Shown here: positions 46,481 to 55,582 of the stretch, in pieces
Numbering within the stretch: the stretch's first letter is position 1
Layout of the letters: every line of letters starts with the position of its first letter
NCBI RefSeq assembly: GCF_020524005.1
Contig: NZ_JAIVKK010000001.1
Location: forward strand, 888,591 to 952,590
DNA from: Microbulbifer aggregans
GTDB lineage: Bacteria > Pseudomonadota > Gammaproteobacteria > Pseudomonadales > Cellvibrionaceae
Reading direction: 5' to 3'
Length of the DNA: 64,000 bases
Program-made: the position numbers and the translations under genes
Notes under the pieces: generated by a model
The model's database searches: none
Seen by the model: only the letters and a program-made list of their open reading frames with translations
What the model was told of the DNA's origin: nothing

Positions 46481-48074
46481 TTTTAGTTTCCTTATCAAAA
46501 TTATTCGCCTCAATGGTGGCCGGCGCCACGATGAGTGCATCTTTCTGCACCGCAACGCCAAAGTCGTCATTCAGTACCCGCGTCAGGGAACGGAATATCA
46601 GCAACAACACCACAGTGAGCGGCAACGCGAGAATGATCGTCAGGGACTTGACCGTATCCAGTCCGTTGGCAAACAGCAGGCCAACAGCGATCAGGGCGAG
46701 GGCAAAGGCCCAGGCCAAACGATTACGTTTCCCCGGTTCCTGTTCGCCATACAGGTTCTTGGTGCTGATACTTGCCAGTACGTACGCCGAAGAGTCCAGT
46801 GTGGTCGCGAGGAATACAAAACTCAGCAGTGTAAATGCCGCGAGCACCACTTGGCTGAAGGGCAAGGTTTTGACGATCGCCACCACGGTTGCAGGAATCC
46901 CCTGCTCGCTCAGCAGCTGGGATACTTCCAGAGTGCCAGACAGCTCCAGGTGCAACGCGTAAGAGCCACAGATGCTCAGGAAAGAAATACAGCCAAGGCT
47001 GCCCCACAGCAGGATACCCAGCACCATCTGGCGAATGGTTCGCCCGCGGGAAATACGCCCGAAGAACAAACCCATCAGCGGTGCATAGGCAATCCACCAG
47101 GCCCAGTAAAACAGGGTCCAGGCATCTGGGAAGCCACCGTGTTTAATAGGGTCCAGCCAGAAGCTGATGCGGGGGAAGTTGTCCAGCATCAGGCCGACAC
47201 TGTTGGCAGACATGGACAGGATGAATACCGTCGGCCCCACAAACAGTACCAGGAGCACAATCGCAACAGCGAGAAAAATATTGATATCACTCAGGATACG
47301 GATACCGGCCTTCAGGCCCTTATAGGCACTGGCGCCAAAGATCAGCGTCCAGAACGCAATCACACCCAGACGGGTCGCCATGCTTTCCTCGATACCCAAT
47401 AAGGAAGTCGTCAGCGACGAAACCAGTGGCACACCAAGCCCTAAAGAAGTGCCGGCACCACCGATCAGACCAAGAATAATCAGCGTGTCGATGACCTTGC
47501 CGATCCAGCCGTCTACACGATCCCCCAGTAGCGGGCGGCAGACTTCGGAGATCCGCAGAAAAGGACGACGTCGAACGTGCAGCATATACGCCACAGCCAC
47601 CGATGGCACCGCGTAGAGCGCCCAGGGCACAAAGCTCCAGTGGAACAGCGTGTACATATGCCCCCACTCTGCAGCCTTAGCGGAGTGCGGCTCAATATGC
47701 AGCGGCGGTGAAGATAAATAGTAGATCGGCTCGACAAATGACCAGCTCACCAGGCCGATACCGATACCGGCGGAAAACATCATCGCCGCCCAGCTCAGTT
47801 CAGAATATTCCGGTGGCTCATCGGTGCGCGAGAGTTTCACCTGACCAAAGCGGCCGTAAGCCAGCCACAGCGCAAATATGAACGTGCCGAAGCCAAAAAA
47901 TACAAACAGCCAGCCAAACTGGCTGGTAACCAGCGACATCAAATGTGCCGCCCAGGCTTCCGCCTGCTCCGGCCGCAAAACCAGGAAGGCGGCAGCGATA
48001 ATCGCAATGCCAAATGCGGGGATAAAGACGGGAAGATCCAGCCGAGGCTGGTCCTGACGTTGGGATAAATTCAC
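46473..48074 (-). CDS. BCCT family betaine/carnitine/choline transporter
   Basis: A 533-residue, 12-TM secondary transporter. The family signature is WTLFYWAWWIAYAPLMGLF with GRISRGRTIRQM after it (about 320-350); the tryptophans form the quaternary-amine box. It imports trimethylammonium compounds, and context points to carnitine. The start is GTG at 48074. First gene of a BCCT-hydrolase-thioesterase operon with overlapping ends. Whether it is a Na+ symporter or an antiporter like CaiT cannot be decided by eye. Confidence 0.92.
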   Translation of the reverse strand: MNLSQRQDQPRLDLPVFIPAFGIAIIAAAFLVLRPEQAEAWAAHLMSLVTSQFGWLFVFFGFGTFIFALWLAYGRFGQVKLSRTDEPPEYSELSWAAMMFSAGIGIGLVSWSFVEPIYYLSSPPLHIEPHSAKAAEWGHMYTLFHWSFVPWALYAVPSVAVAYMLHVRRRPFLRISEVCRPLLGDRVDGWIGKVIDTLIILGLIGGAGTSLGLGVPLVSSLTTSLLGIEESMATRLGVIAFWTLIFGASAYKGLKAGIRILSDINIFLAVAIVLLVLFVGPTVFILSMSANSVGLMLDNFPRISFWLDPIKHGGFPDAWTLFYWAWWIAYAPLMGLFFGRISRGRTIRQMVLGILLWGSLGCISFLSICGSYALHLELSGTLEVSQLLSEQGIPATVVAIVKTLPFSQVVLAAFTLLSFVFLATTLDSSAYVLASISTKNLYGEQEPGKRNRLAWAFALALIAVGLLFANGLDTVKSLTIILALPLTVVLLLIFRSLTRVLNDDFGVAVQKDALIVAPATIEANNFDKETKNV

Positions 48075-48096
48075 GGGTAATTTTCCTGCTCAGGAT

Positions 48097-48133
48097 AAAA
48101 AAACAGGGGCACCAGAAATCTCTGGCGCCCCTG
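48097..48133 (-). terminator. Intrinsic terminator after the TonB receptor gene
   Basis: CAGGGGC/GCCCCTG extended by ACCAGA/TCTGG pairing with a 4-base loop; on the minus strand seven T residues follow. It separates the receptor transcript from the BCCT operon. Confidence 0.88.
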
Positions 48134-48148
48134 GAGGGCACAACGTAA

Positions 48149-50362
48149 TCAGAAAAAATCTTTGGTTACGCTGATACCCCAGGTGGTAGGCTCACCCATG
48201 ATGGCAAAGCCCATACCGGCCTGTTCAAACCCGTGAACAACGTACTCTTCATTGGTCAGGTTTTTGCCCCACAGCGAGACTTTCAGACCTTCGTAGTTGT
48301 CCCAGGTAACATTGGTGTTCACCAGCGTGCGCTCTGCATCGGATGCGCCCTCGGTGTTACCCACGCTGTAGAACACCTCGCCCTGGTACATCGCGTTGGC
48401 GTTGAAGTTGATGGCGGAACCATTGCTCAGCATCCACTCGTAGTTGACACTGGCGGAAGCGGAGTGCTCCGGCGTACGCGCCAGTCGGTTGCCCACAACT
48501 TCCGGGTCTGCCTCAAAACTCACGTACTCGGCATCGGTATAGCCGTAGTTCAGTGCCAGCATCAGGGCATCGGTCACCAGCGCAGAGGCTTCCAGCTCAA
48601 TACCTTTGATTTCGGCATCACCGGTTGCCGTTTCAACCTGGCCCGTTTCCAGGTCGACGGTGAAGCTCTGCAGGTCGGTGTAGTCGAGATAGAACACGGC
48701 GCCGTTCAGGCGTACGCGCTGGCCAAGCATGCTGGTCTTGAAACCCAGCTCATAGTTGGTAGCGTTTTCCGGATCAAAGGCAACAGTTGCGCCCTGCTCT
48801 GTTGCGGCAATGCCATTGAAACCACCGGCCTTGTAACCCTGGGAGATGGTCCCGTAGACAATGTCCGCATCTTCAGTGGTATAAGTTACCGTGGCTTTCG
48901 GGGTGAACTTTTTCCAGCTCTTATCCGCAGTCACCGCGTAGTCTTCGGCGAGGAAGCCAAACAGATCCGGTGCGCCGGTGGCGACACTGCTGAAGTCTTT
49001 CTGGTCGTAGGTATAGCGGCCACCGAAGCTGGCACTCCACGCGGGAGAGAAGTGATAGGTTGCTTCACCGAATACCGCGTAGCTGGTGGTTTCGTTGCTC
49101 GCGTCCCAGACCGGACGGGAACTCAGACCTGCATATCCCATCAGGTCGTATACACGGGAAGAGTCAAAGCTCTCTACACGATCCACTTCTTCCTGGAACA
49201 GATACAGGCCTGCAGTCCACTCCAGCGCTTCGCTACCGGCAGACTGAATACGCAGTTCCTGGCTGAACTGGCTGGATTCTTCGGCGGCATCATTGGTCAT
49301 CGCTGCGCCGGCCACAGCCAGGTAGCGTCCCATCATGTCGTCGTTGAAGGTGTAGTCCTGGGTGCGGTATGCGGTGATAGATACCAGATCCACGGTTTCC
49401 AGGGAGTGGGTCAGCTTGGCAGACACACCATACATATCGCGATCGGCATAGCCGTCGACAAAGTTGTCGACTTTGCCCGGATCGTTTTCGGTGGGATGCG
49501 CAGCGCCGAAGATTTCCTCGTAACCGACAATGCTGCGGGCACCGGAACCGGTCAGGTCATCGGTGGCGTAGTCCGCGCTCAGCATCAGATCGGTACGATC
49601 GCCCAGCTCGATGGCCAGCTTGCCGCGTGCAGACAGGTTGTCCTGGTTACCCAGGTCATCGTTGCCAGTATTGACGTTCTCGATCCAGCCGTCGCGGGTA
49701 CGGCGGGAAACGGCGATACGGCCTTTGACGCTATCAGCAATCGGGCCGCTTACCATTCCACGAAATTCTTTCAGGTTGTAATTACCTCCGGTAACCTTCG
49801 CCTTCGCTTCAAAGGTGTCGGTCGGATTCTTGGTAATTACATTGATCGCACCACCGGCAACGTTGCGGCCGTACAGCGAGCCCTGCGGGCCACGCAGTAC
49901 TTCCACACGTTCAACATCAAACATGTCCGCGCGGTAACCGCCGGCGCGACCAGCGTAGACTTCGTCGATGAACACACCTACAGAGGCATCGTCACCGACG
50001 GAGCTGGAGTTTGTACCGACGCCGCGAATGTACGGCTGCGGCGTTACCGGGTTGTAGGAGGACAAAGAAAATCCCGGAGTCATTGCGGAAATATCCTCGA
50101 CATCCAGCATGTTGCCCCGCTCCATGGCTTCTTCGCCAAACGCGGACACTGCAATCGGAACACTCTGCAGGTTCTGGGATTTTCTCTGGGCAGTCACGGT
50201 GACTTCCTCCAGAGACAAATTACGGCTATCGTCTGCACGGTCAGTGCCACTCTCCTGAGCGGTAGCTGTCTGGCCAAGCAGAGCGGTGAGGGATGCGAAA
50301 ATAACTTTCGCGATAGGATTTAATTTATGATCGGAATGAGTAGTCAGACTATTGGGTCGCAT
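48149..50362 (-). CDS. TonB-dependent receptor of the carnitine cluster
   Basis: A 737-residue TonB-dependent receptor: signal peptide to about residue 36 (QTATAQ), TonB box-like LEEVTVTAQRK, plug with YIRGVGTNSSS and VERVEVLRGPQGSLYGRN, and a barrel ending in a terminal Phe (VTKDFF). The gene is flanked by its own terminator and a divergent CdhR-like regulator. Carnitine normally passes porins, so a dedicated receptor suggests a larger ligand such as acylcarnitines, or that the receptor only shares regulation. Confidence 0.93.
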   Translation of the reverse strand: MRPNSLTTHSDHKLNPIAKVIFASLTALLGQTATAQESGTDRADDSRNLSLEEVTVTAQRKSQNLQSVPIAVSAFGEEAMERGNMLDVEDISAMTPGFSLSSYNPVTPQPYIRGVGTNSSSVGDDASVGVFIDEVYAGRAGGYRADMFDVERVEVLRGPQGSLYGRNVAGGAINVITKNPTDTFEAKAKVTGGNYNLKEFRGMVSGPIADSVKGRIAVSRRTRDGWIENVNTGNDDLGNQDNLSARGKLAIELGDRTDLMLSADYATDDLTGSGARSIVGYEEIFGAAHPTENDPGKVDNFVDGYADRDMYGVSAKLTHSLETVDLVSITAYRTQDYTFNDDMMGRYLAVAGAAMTNDAAEESSQFSQELRIQSAGSEALEWTAGLYLFQEEVDRVESFDSSRVYDLMGYAGLSSRPVWDASNETTSYAVFGEATYHFSPAWSASFGGRYTYDQKDFSSVATGAPDLFGFLAEDYAVTADKSWKKFTPKATVTYTTEDADIVYGTISQGYKAGGFNGIAATEQGATVAFDPENATNYELGFKTSMLGQRVRLNGAVFYLDYTDLQSFTVDLETGQVETATGDAEIKGIELEASALVTDALMLALNYGYTDAEYVSFEADPEVVGNRLARTPEHSASASVNYEWMLSNGSAINFNANAMYQGEVFYSVGNTEGASDAERTLVNTNVTWDNYEGLKVSLWGKNLTNEEYVVHGFEQAGMGFAIMGEPTTWGISVTKDFF

Positions 50363-50491
50363 TCAACTTCCAGTTAGTTATTAATCTGATCGGCGGGAAA
50401 AATATCCGCCGGCGTATAAAGCTGCGACTATCCTAATGGCTGGCCCGGCATATACTTTTTGAAATGCGATGCTTTCTTTACAAATTCCGAC

Positions 50492-51508
50492 ATGACCGAC
50501 AATTCACCCGAGTTCGACAGCCTGGATACTTTTCAGCCGCCCAAATTCGGGCAGAGCGATGTGGTGCACATCGGGTTTCTGCTGGTCCCGCAATTTTCCT
50601 TTTTTGCCCTCGCCTGTTGCTCGGAACCACTGCGGGTAGCCAACCGCCTGGCCGACAAGTCACTGTTCAAATTTACCTTCCTGTCTGAAGACGGTTCTGC
50701 GGTCACCGCCTCCAATGGCATTGCCCTGGATGTGGAGTACGCAATTGCGGATTGCCCGGCTGAATATCAGACGGTCATCGTGATCTCGGGCTTTAATCCG
50801 CTGGAAGGCTGTGGCGATACCCTGTATTCAGAGCTGAGAAGACTCGCGGCCAACGGCGTCAGTCTCGGCTGTGTGGATACCGGAGCACATGTACTGGCAA
50901 AGGCTGGGCTGTTGCAGGGGCAGAGAACAGCAGTGCACTGGGAGGCCACGAGCGGTTTTCAGGAAAGCTACCCCGCGATTCAAGCCGTCCCCGAGCGATT
51001 CGTCATTGAGGAAAACCGGGTATCTGCCGCAGGAGGCCTTAGCAGCCTGGATATGATGCTCAATATCATCGGCGCCGCGCACGACCAGAAGCTCGCCACG
51101 GCTGTGGCCGAACAATTCACCTATACCCATGTCCAGAGTGGTGAAGACGCGCAGCGGATGAGCCTCAGGGGCCGGCTCGCTACCACCAATAGAAAACTGA
51201 TCAGCGCCGTGCAGTTTATGGAGCAACACCTCGCCGCACCGCTCTCGATCCTGCAGATTGCCGACCGCTGTGAAACCTCGGTAAGAGAACTCGAACGCAC
51301 CTTCAAGAATGAGCTCGACACCCCGCCGAAGCGCTACTATCGCCGGCTGCGGCTGGACCGGGCCCGCCAGCTATTGCGGCAGACCGACATGACCGTGCTC
51401 GAAGTTGCCATTACCTGCGGCTTCCAGTCCGCGGCGTACTTCAGTTCCGCCTACCGCCATGAATTCGACATCAGCCCCAGTAAGGATCGCAATCTGCCCT
51501 CCACCTGA
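50492..51508 (+). CDS. cdhR: GlxA family AraC regulator, CdhR-like
   Basis: A 338-residue regulator with a DJ-1/PfpI-like domain (VHIGFLLVPQFSFFALA at about 25-41, and LGCVDTGAHVLAKAGLL with the nucleophile-elbow Cys) and a C-terminal AraC-type double helix-turn-helix (LSILQIADRCETSVRELERTF split, then TVLEVAITCGFQSAAYFSSAY). CdhR, GbdR and SouR, which sense carnitine, glycine betaine and sarcosine, have this architecture. Its position directly before the BKACE and dehydrogenase genes and divergent from the receptor supports carnitine sensing. ATG at 50492 preferred over a TTG at 50459. Confidence 0.85.
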   Translation: MTDNSPEFDSLDTFQPPKFGQSDVVHIGFLLVPQFSFFALACCSEPLRVANRLADKSLFKFTFLSEDGSAVTASNGIALDVEYAIADCPAEYQTVIVISGFNPLEGCGDTLYSELRRLAANGVSLGCVDTGAHVLAKAGLLQGQRTAVHWEATSGFQESYPAIQAVPERFVIEENRVSAAGGLSSLDMMLNIIGAAHDQKLATAVAEQFTYTHVQSGEDAQRMSLRGRLATTNRKLISAVQFMEQHLAAPLSILQIADRCETSVRELERTFKNELDTPPKRYYRRLRLDRARQLLRQTDMTVLEVAITCGFQSAAYFSSAYRHEFDISPSKDRNLPST

Positions 51509-51677
51509 TTTCACCTTTTGGTGTCCGCCCGCCCGGTAATTACTGACCAAACAAAACCCCGTACTTTCCCAGTTCTTGTCGGATTATCAAAACAAACCGG
51601 CGGATTTCCGCGAGCCGTTTTTTCACCGATCTCTAGCATAGCCACCCTACCCTCTTCTCTCGATCAGGAGCGAGCCA

Positions 51678-52574
51678 ATGCAGATGAACAACAAGGTGAT
51701 CGTCACCTGCGCCCTCACCGGCGCCGGGGCCACCACAGATAAGAGCCCCCACGTACCCGTAACCCCGAAACAGATTGCCGACGATGCCATTGCTGCGGCC
51801 AAAGCGGGCGCCGCCATTGCCCACATCCACGTGCGCGATCCGGAAACCGGCGCACCGAGCCGTTCCGTATCACTCTACCGCGAAGTGGTTGAGCGCATTC
51901 GCGAATCCGATACCGATGTCGTCATCAACCTGACCGCCGGTATGGGTGGCGACCTGCTGCTGGGCCCGGACGAAAACCCAATGGATTTCGCGGATGGCAC
52001 TGATTTGGTGGGCGGCATGGAGCGTCTGGTACACATTGAAGCGCTGCGTCCGGAAATCTGCACCCTGGACTGTGGCTCCCTCAACTTCGGTGACAACAAC
52101 CTGGTGTACATCTCCTCTCCGGAAATGCTGCGCCTCGGCGCCAAGCGCGTACAGGAACTGGGCGTAAAACCGGAACTGGAAATCTTCGACACCGGTAACC
52201 TGTGGTTTGCCAACCAGATGATGGCTGAAGGCCTGCTCGACGAGCCGCCGCTGTTCCAGCTGTGCATGGGTATCCCCTGGGGTGCGCCGCCCGATATCGG
52301 CACCCTGAAATCCATGGTCGATAACCTGCCGGAAGGCGCTCAGTGGGCGGGCTTCGGTATTGGTCGTCATCAGTTCCCCATGGCCACCCAGGTGATGCTG
52401 ATGGGCGGCAACATGCGCGTAGGTCTGGAAGACAACCTTTATCTGAAGCGCGGCGAGCTCGCCACCAACGCACAGCTGGTAGAAAAAGCCCGCAACATCG
52501 TGGAACTGCTGGGCGGCACCGTAGCCACACCTGCAGAAGCCCGCGAGCGTCTGAACCTGAAAGTACAGGGCTAA
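51678..52574 (+). CDS. cdhC: BKACE family dehydrocarnitine cleavage enzyme
   Basis: A 298-residue DUF849/BKACE (beta-keto acid cleavage) TIM-barrel enzyme. Metal ligands are visible as [10 protein letters not shown] (about 52-61, two His), with DCGSLNFG and [12 protein letters not shown] downstream. Members condense a beta-keto acid with acetyl-CoA; here dehydrocarnitine would give betainyl-CoA and acetoacetate. The next gene, 9 bases later, makes dehydrocarnitine, which supports that substrate. Ribosome site AGGAG precedes the ATG. Confidence 0.92.
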   Translation: MQMNNKVIVTCALTGAGATTDKSPHVPVTPKQIADDAIAAAKAGAAIAHIHVRDPETGAPSRSVSLYREVVERIRESDTDVVINLTAGMGGDLLLGPDENPMDFADGTDLVGGMERLVHIEALRPEICTLDCGSLNFGDNNLVYISSPEMLRLGAKRVQELGVKPELEIFDTGNLWFANQMMAEGLLDEPPLFQLCMGIPWGAPPDIGTLKSMVDNLPEGAQWAGFGIGRHQFPMATQVMLMGGNMRVGLEDNLYLKRGELATNAQLVEKARNIVELLGGTVATPAEARERLNLKVQG

Positions 52575-52583
52575 GGAGGCTAC

Positions 52584-53567
52584 ATGTCACACGCAACAGT
52601 GATCGGCACCGGCGTTATCGGTGCCGGATGGGTTTCCCGTCTGCTGGCTCAGGGCCACGATGTCGTCGCCTGGGATCCGGGCACAGAAGCCGAACGCAAG
52701 CTCCGCGAGAGCGTCGATACCGCCTGGCCGGCGCTGGAGAAAATCGGCATGGTAGAAGGCGCCAGCAAAGCGCGACTGCGCTTTGCCAGCTCGCTGGCCG
52801 AGGCCTGTGAAGGCGCCTACTTTATTCAGGAAAATGCCCCCGAGCGGGAAGCCATGAAGATCGACCTGCTGGCAGAGATCAGCCAGGCCGCACCGGCAGA
52901 TGCACTGATCGGCTCTTCCACGTCCGGCTTCAAGCCTTCTGTCCTGCAGCAGAAAATGGTTGCTCCGGAACGCTTTGTGGTAAGCCACCCATTCAACCCC
53001 GTGTACCTGCTGCCATTGGTAGAAGTTGTCGGCGGCGAACAGACCTCCGCGGAAACCATTGAGCGCGCGCAAACCTTCTTCAAAGAAATCGGTATGCACC
53101 CGCTGCACGTGCGCAACGAAATCGACGGGCACCTGTCGGACCGTCTGCTCGAAGCCGTATGGCGAGAGATCCTGCACCTGGTAAACGATGGTGTCGCCAC
53201 CACCGGCGAGCTGGACCAGGCCATCACCTATGGTCCCGGCATCCGCTGGGCCTTTATGGGTACCAACCTCACCTACCACCTGGCCGGTGGCGAAACCGGT
53301 ATGCGCCACATGCTGGAACAGTTCGGCCCGGCGCTGAAGCTCCCGTGGACCAAACTGGAAGCCCCTGAACTGAACGATACCCTGATTGACCGTATGGTAG
53401 AGGGCACCCAGGAACAGGCCGGCGACCAGTCTATCCGCGAGCTTGAAGCCCTGCGGGACAACTGCCTGGTACGTATTATGGAAGCACTGAGCGAATTTGA
53501 AATGGGCGCAGGTAAAGTACTCACGGATCACCGCAAGCGCCCCAATGTAGAGTCGATCGAACAATAA
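52584..53567 (+). CDS. cdhA: Carnitine 3-dehydrogenase
   Basis: A 327-residue member of the 3-hydroxyacyl-CoA dehydrogenase family: NAD loop VIGTGVIGAGWVSRLL at about 6-21, AWDPG, catalytic Ser/Asn region SSTSGFKPS and the His-containing VVSHPFNPVYLLPLVEVVGG. The GPGIRWAFMGTNLTYHLAGG segment is typical of L-carnitine dehydrogenase rather than fatty-acid enzymes. It oxidises carnitine to 3-dehydrocarnitine. Some species have a thioesterase fused at the C-terminus; here that function is a separate gene at 45168. A strong AAGGAGG site links it to cdhC. Confidence 0.92.
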   Translation: MSHATVIGTGVIGAGWVSRLLAQGHDVVAWDPGTEAERKLRESVDTAWPALEKIGMVEGASKARLRFASSLAEACEGAYFIQENAPEREAMKIDLLAEISQAAPADALIGSSTSGFKPSVLQQKMVAPERFVVSHPFNPVYLLPLVEVVGGEQTSAETIERAQTFFKEIGMHPLHVRNEIDGHLSDRLLEAVWREILHLVNDGVATTGELDQAITYGPGIRWAFMGTNLTYHLAGGETGMRHMLEQFGPALKLPWTKLEAPELNDTLIDRMVEGTQEQAGDQSIRELEALRDNCLVRIMEALSEFEMGAGKVLTDHRKRPNVESIEQ

Positions 53568-53611
53568 AGACGACGGAGTAGCCACATCAGAACTCACCCG
53601 ATGTGGCCACC

Positions 53612-53643
53612 ATAAAAAATAGCCGCCCCCACCGGGGCTGCCT
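53612..53643 (-). terminator. Intrinsic terminator after the NTF2-like gene
   Basis: On the minus strand a GC-rich stem (AGCCCC...GGGGGCGGCT) is followed by A then six T. Just to the left GCCACATC/GATGTGGC (about 53581-53607) forms another stem after cdhA. Confidence 0.75.
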
Positions 53644-53654
53644 ATTCGAGTCTA

Positions 53655-54089
53655 CTAAGCGGGTGCCCCAGGCGGCATAAATACCGGGGTTATTGACCTG
53701 GCCTGTAGCTTCCAGCCATTTTCCGTTTTTACAAACACGCTTAAATACCGCATTTTTTTAGGCAGCGGATGCCCCATAACGGAACCATCAATATTGATAA
53801 TTCCGGAAAGTACTGCGGTACCATCGTTTATGACAATCTTGTCATTAGCGATTTCTACCATTTTAACATCAAGATTTTTCGCGGTTTTTAATACGTTTTC
53901 GCGGCTTTCAAGCAACCCGATCGCCGCTACAAAGAAATAACTTTCTTCCGACATGGTAGCCAGCGGCTCGACGTTGTGGTTGAGCATGTATTCTTTCAGT
54001 TGCTTATCATGAGAATATATAAGCTCTTCCTCAACCGTCTTCGCCATGCCCAAGCACGGGATCAAAAGTAAGACCAATATACGCAGCAT
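53655..54089 (-). CDS. Exported NTF2-like/DUF4440-type protein
   Basis: A 144-residue protein with a signal peptide (1-16, ending LGMA). The remainder looks like an NTF2/SnoaL cone fold: an N-terminal helix with EEELIYSHDKQLKEYML, a helix with SRENVLKTAKNLDV, then beta strands ending MRYLSVFVKTENGWKLQARSITP, the usual DUF4440 C-terminal strands. A strong AAGGAGGGAG site precedes the ATG. Base composition is lower in GC than the carnitine genes. Function unknown. Confidence 0.65.
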   Translation of the reverse strand: MLRILVLLLIPCLGMAKTVEEELIYSHDKQLKEYMLNHNVEPLATMSEESYFFVAAIGLLESRENVLKTAKNLDVKMVEIANDKIVINDGTAVLSGIINIDGSVMGHPLPKKMRYLSVFVKTENGWKLQARSITPVFMPPGAPA

Positions 54090-54456
54090 ACTCCCTCCTT
54101 GATCGTTCGATAATTTTATAATTTAGGACGCTACAAACAGTACCTTTTCGCCAGCCTTGGCTCTCTACTGAATTTACCGCTTCAAGTTTGACTGCCAGCT
54201 CACAAATTCTGGTTCTGAAGAAGTTATTTGTCCATTACTTCGGTGAATATATCTACCCGCGCAATATCTCAATATTCACAGCCTACTGCATTACTCTTCT
54301 CCCACTCTGGGTGAGAAAACTTTCTCAGCTTTGGCGCTTTTTAGTGCGCTGCACCAATATTGGGCTACTTTAAATTGACCGGGAGAAAATTCTAAAAGAT
54401 AAACGTTTTTAGAATTATTTTCCTATTTGTATGGTTTTGATATGAGAGGTAATACC
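54090..54456. promoter_or_regulatory. 367-bp AT-rich divergent intergenic region with a hairpin
   Basis: Separates the NTF2-like gene from the plus-strand Cys-rich gene. A perfect 9-bp inverted repeat ATTCTAAAA (54389-54397) / TTTTAGAAT (54407-54415) followed by TATTTT lies 42 bases before the start at 54457; it could be an operator or attenuator. TATAAAAT-like sequence near 54107-54120 may be the minus-strand -10 element. Short frames here are not convincing. Confidence 0.4.
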
Positions 54457-54990
54457 ATGTTGTATCAAATGCGCTTAATCCTGTCCTTCGCTCTCGTTAT
54501 TATTCCAATATCACTTCTGGCAGAAACGCTACCGCCTCCAGGAAAATGGGAAGGAACCGCCCCCGCCTGTGCCGGGCATTGCGATAGCTACCACTTCGCG
54601 TATTGTACGTCCTCGGGACCCGTTTCCATCAAAGGGGTTACCAGCGAGCTAAAGTGTGCCTATGCCGAATCGGCCCCGGTTCCGGCCCCTAAAAAATATG
54701 GGGCACCTTGCGCATTGGGCGGTAAAAAAGCGTTTTGCGTAAAGGTGTCCTCCTTCCCTCAGGTAGTAGACTACAAAAAGTTAAATAGAGCCGGCAAATG
54801 GCGGGGCACGGCGCCAGCCTGTGACGGCAGCTGTGAAAGGGGCGAAATTGCACTGTGTCGTTCATCAAACGGTAAAGAATGCGCCTACACACCCGCAATC
54901 TTCGCAGATCGCTTAAGCAACTTTGGACATTCCTGCAGTTCTGGCCGTAAAGCCTTCTGTGTCAAAAAAGAATATTTAACCAGCAAATAA
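54457..54990 (+). CDS. Secreted Cys-rich protein with a duplicated module
   Basis: A 177-residue exported protein I do not recognise. Signal peptide about 1-22 (ending SLLAE). The mature part has two copies of one module: GKWEGTAPACAGHCDSY, a Cys, a Ser-Ser/Gly stretch, a CAY, then CALGGKKAFCVK; and GKWRGTAPACDGSCERG, ALCRSSNGKECAYT, then CSSGRKAFCVKK. Each module has about six Cys at equivalent places, suggesting three disulphides each. It resembles small extracellular lectin- or inhibitor-like modules in general form only. It is not flanked by attC sites. Confidence 0.7.
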   Translation: MLYQMRLILSFALVIIPISLLAETLPPPGKWEGTAPACAGHCDSYHFAYCTSSGPVSIKGVTSELKCAYAESAPVPAPKKYGAPCALGGKKAFCVKVSSFPQVVDYKKLNRAGKWRGTAPACDGSCERGEIALCRSSNGKECAYTPAIFADRLSNFGHSCSSGRKAFCVKKEYLTSK

Positions 54991-55346
54991 CGAGAATTTA
55001 GGGATTGCGAAGAATGACAAGCGGGCTATAAGTCCGCTTATCTGGCAAGGGGGCATCAACACACTATTTGTATTCAAAAGGCATGTCGTGCATGTACTTG
55101 GAAGCTGCGCGAACTGCCGAAGCTGTTACTTCATCGTTCCTGACCTGAAGCTCACGCCCTCATTGCATGATGAGCAACAATTTGTACCACACGTGCCTAT
55201 AGCGTTGTCCTCCATTCCTCATGCTCCCTCCTTAACTAAGGTCATACTAGAAAATGCAACCACTCGGTCAGCATCCTTTGAATAATCTCATATGAACATT
55301 GGAAAGACAGAACCGAGGGATATACGCCGACTTGATACAGATATTT
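54991..55346. other. 356-bp region without a confident gene
   Basis: It contains a AAGCGG/CCGCTT hairpin at about 55019-55039 after the Cys-rich gene. On the minus strand there is a 29-codon frame (55126-55215) whose peptide has five Cys (TCGTNCCSSC) and, in a different frame, an open stretch 55064-55159 with a protein-like end (ASKYMHDMPFEYK). These may be fragments of a decayed gene. A plus-strand frame at 55088-55285 looks like chance. Confidence 0.4.
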
Positions 55347-55490
55347 CTATACAAGCACAGCCATGATTCGACCTAATGCAATTCCCGATGTAAAAATAAA
55401 GATTCCTGCAAGAATGACGCCCAATACGACCAATGCATTTTTCTCATGAGCTTCAGAGGCAGACCACCAATTTCTCAATAATTCCTTCAC
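55347..55490 (-). CDS. Small membrane protein (47 aa), distal array end
   Basis: A 47-residue protein starting with GTG at 55490, chosen because AGGAGG lies four bases upstream. A soluble N-terminal helix (KELLRNWWSASEAHEKN) precedes one hydrophobic segment (about 20-46, LVVLGVILAGIFIFTSGI). A frame extended to 55562 exists but runs into the attC-like sequence. It seems to be the last, leftmost cassette of the integron array, or the first gene beyond it. Function unknown. Confidence 0.5.
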   Translation of the reverse strand: MKELLRNWWSASEAHEKNALVVLGVILAGIFIFTSGIALGRIMAVLV

Positions 55491-55522
55491 AAATCCTCCT
55501 TTTTTAAGACAACGGCTTCCTA

Positions 55523-55582
55523 CCATAACGTCGGCCCCAAAACAGGAGCACGATTTGCGCACAATCGCGCAAGAAGATTAAG
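55523..55582 (-). repeat. Degenerate attC-like site
   Basis: CCATAAC at 55523 with a GATTAAG-type end near 55576, enclosing a GCGC-rich imperfect hairpin, directly left of the cassette gene stop. The core sites fit poorly, so this may be a decayed attC. Confidence 0.4.

Noticed and set aside
48233..50323. 696-codon plus-strand frame opposite the TonB receptor
   Set aside because: Antisense shadow of a receptor with signal peptide, plug and barrel features; the product has no recognisable domain.
55088..55285. 65-codon plus-strand frame
   Set aside because: No ribosome-binding site, unusual composition, and it opposes fragments that look more protein-like on the minus strand.
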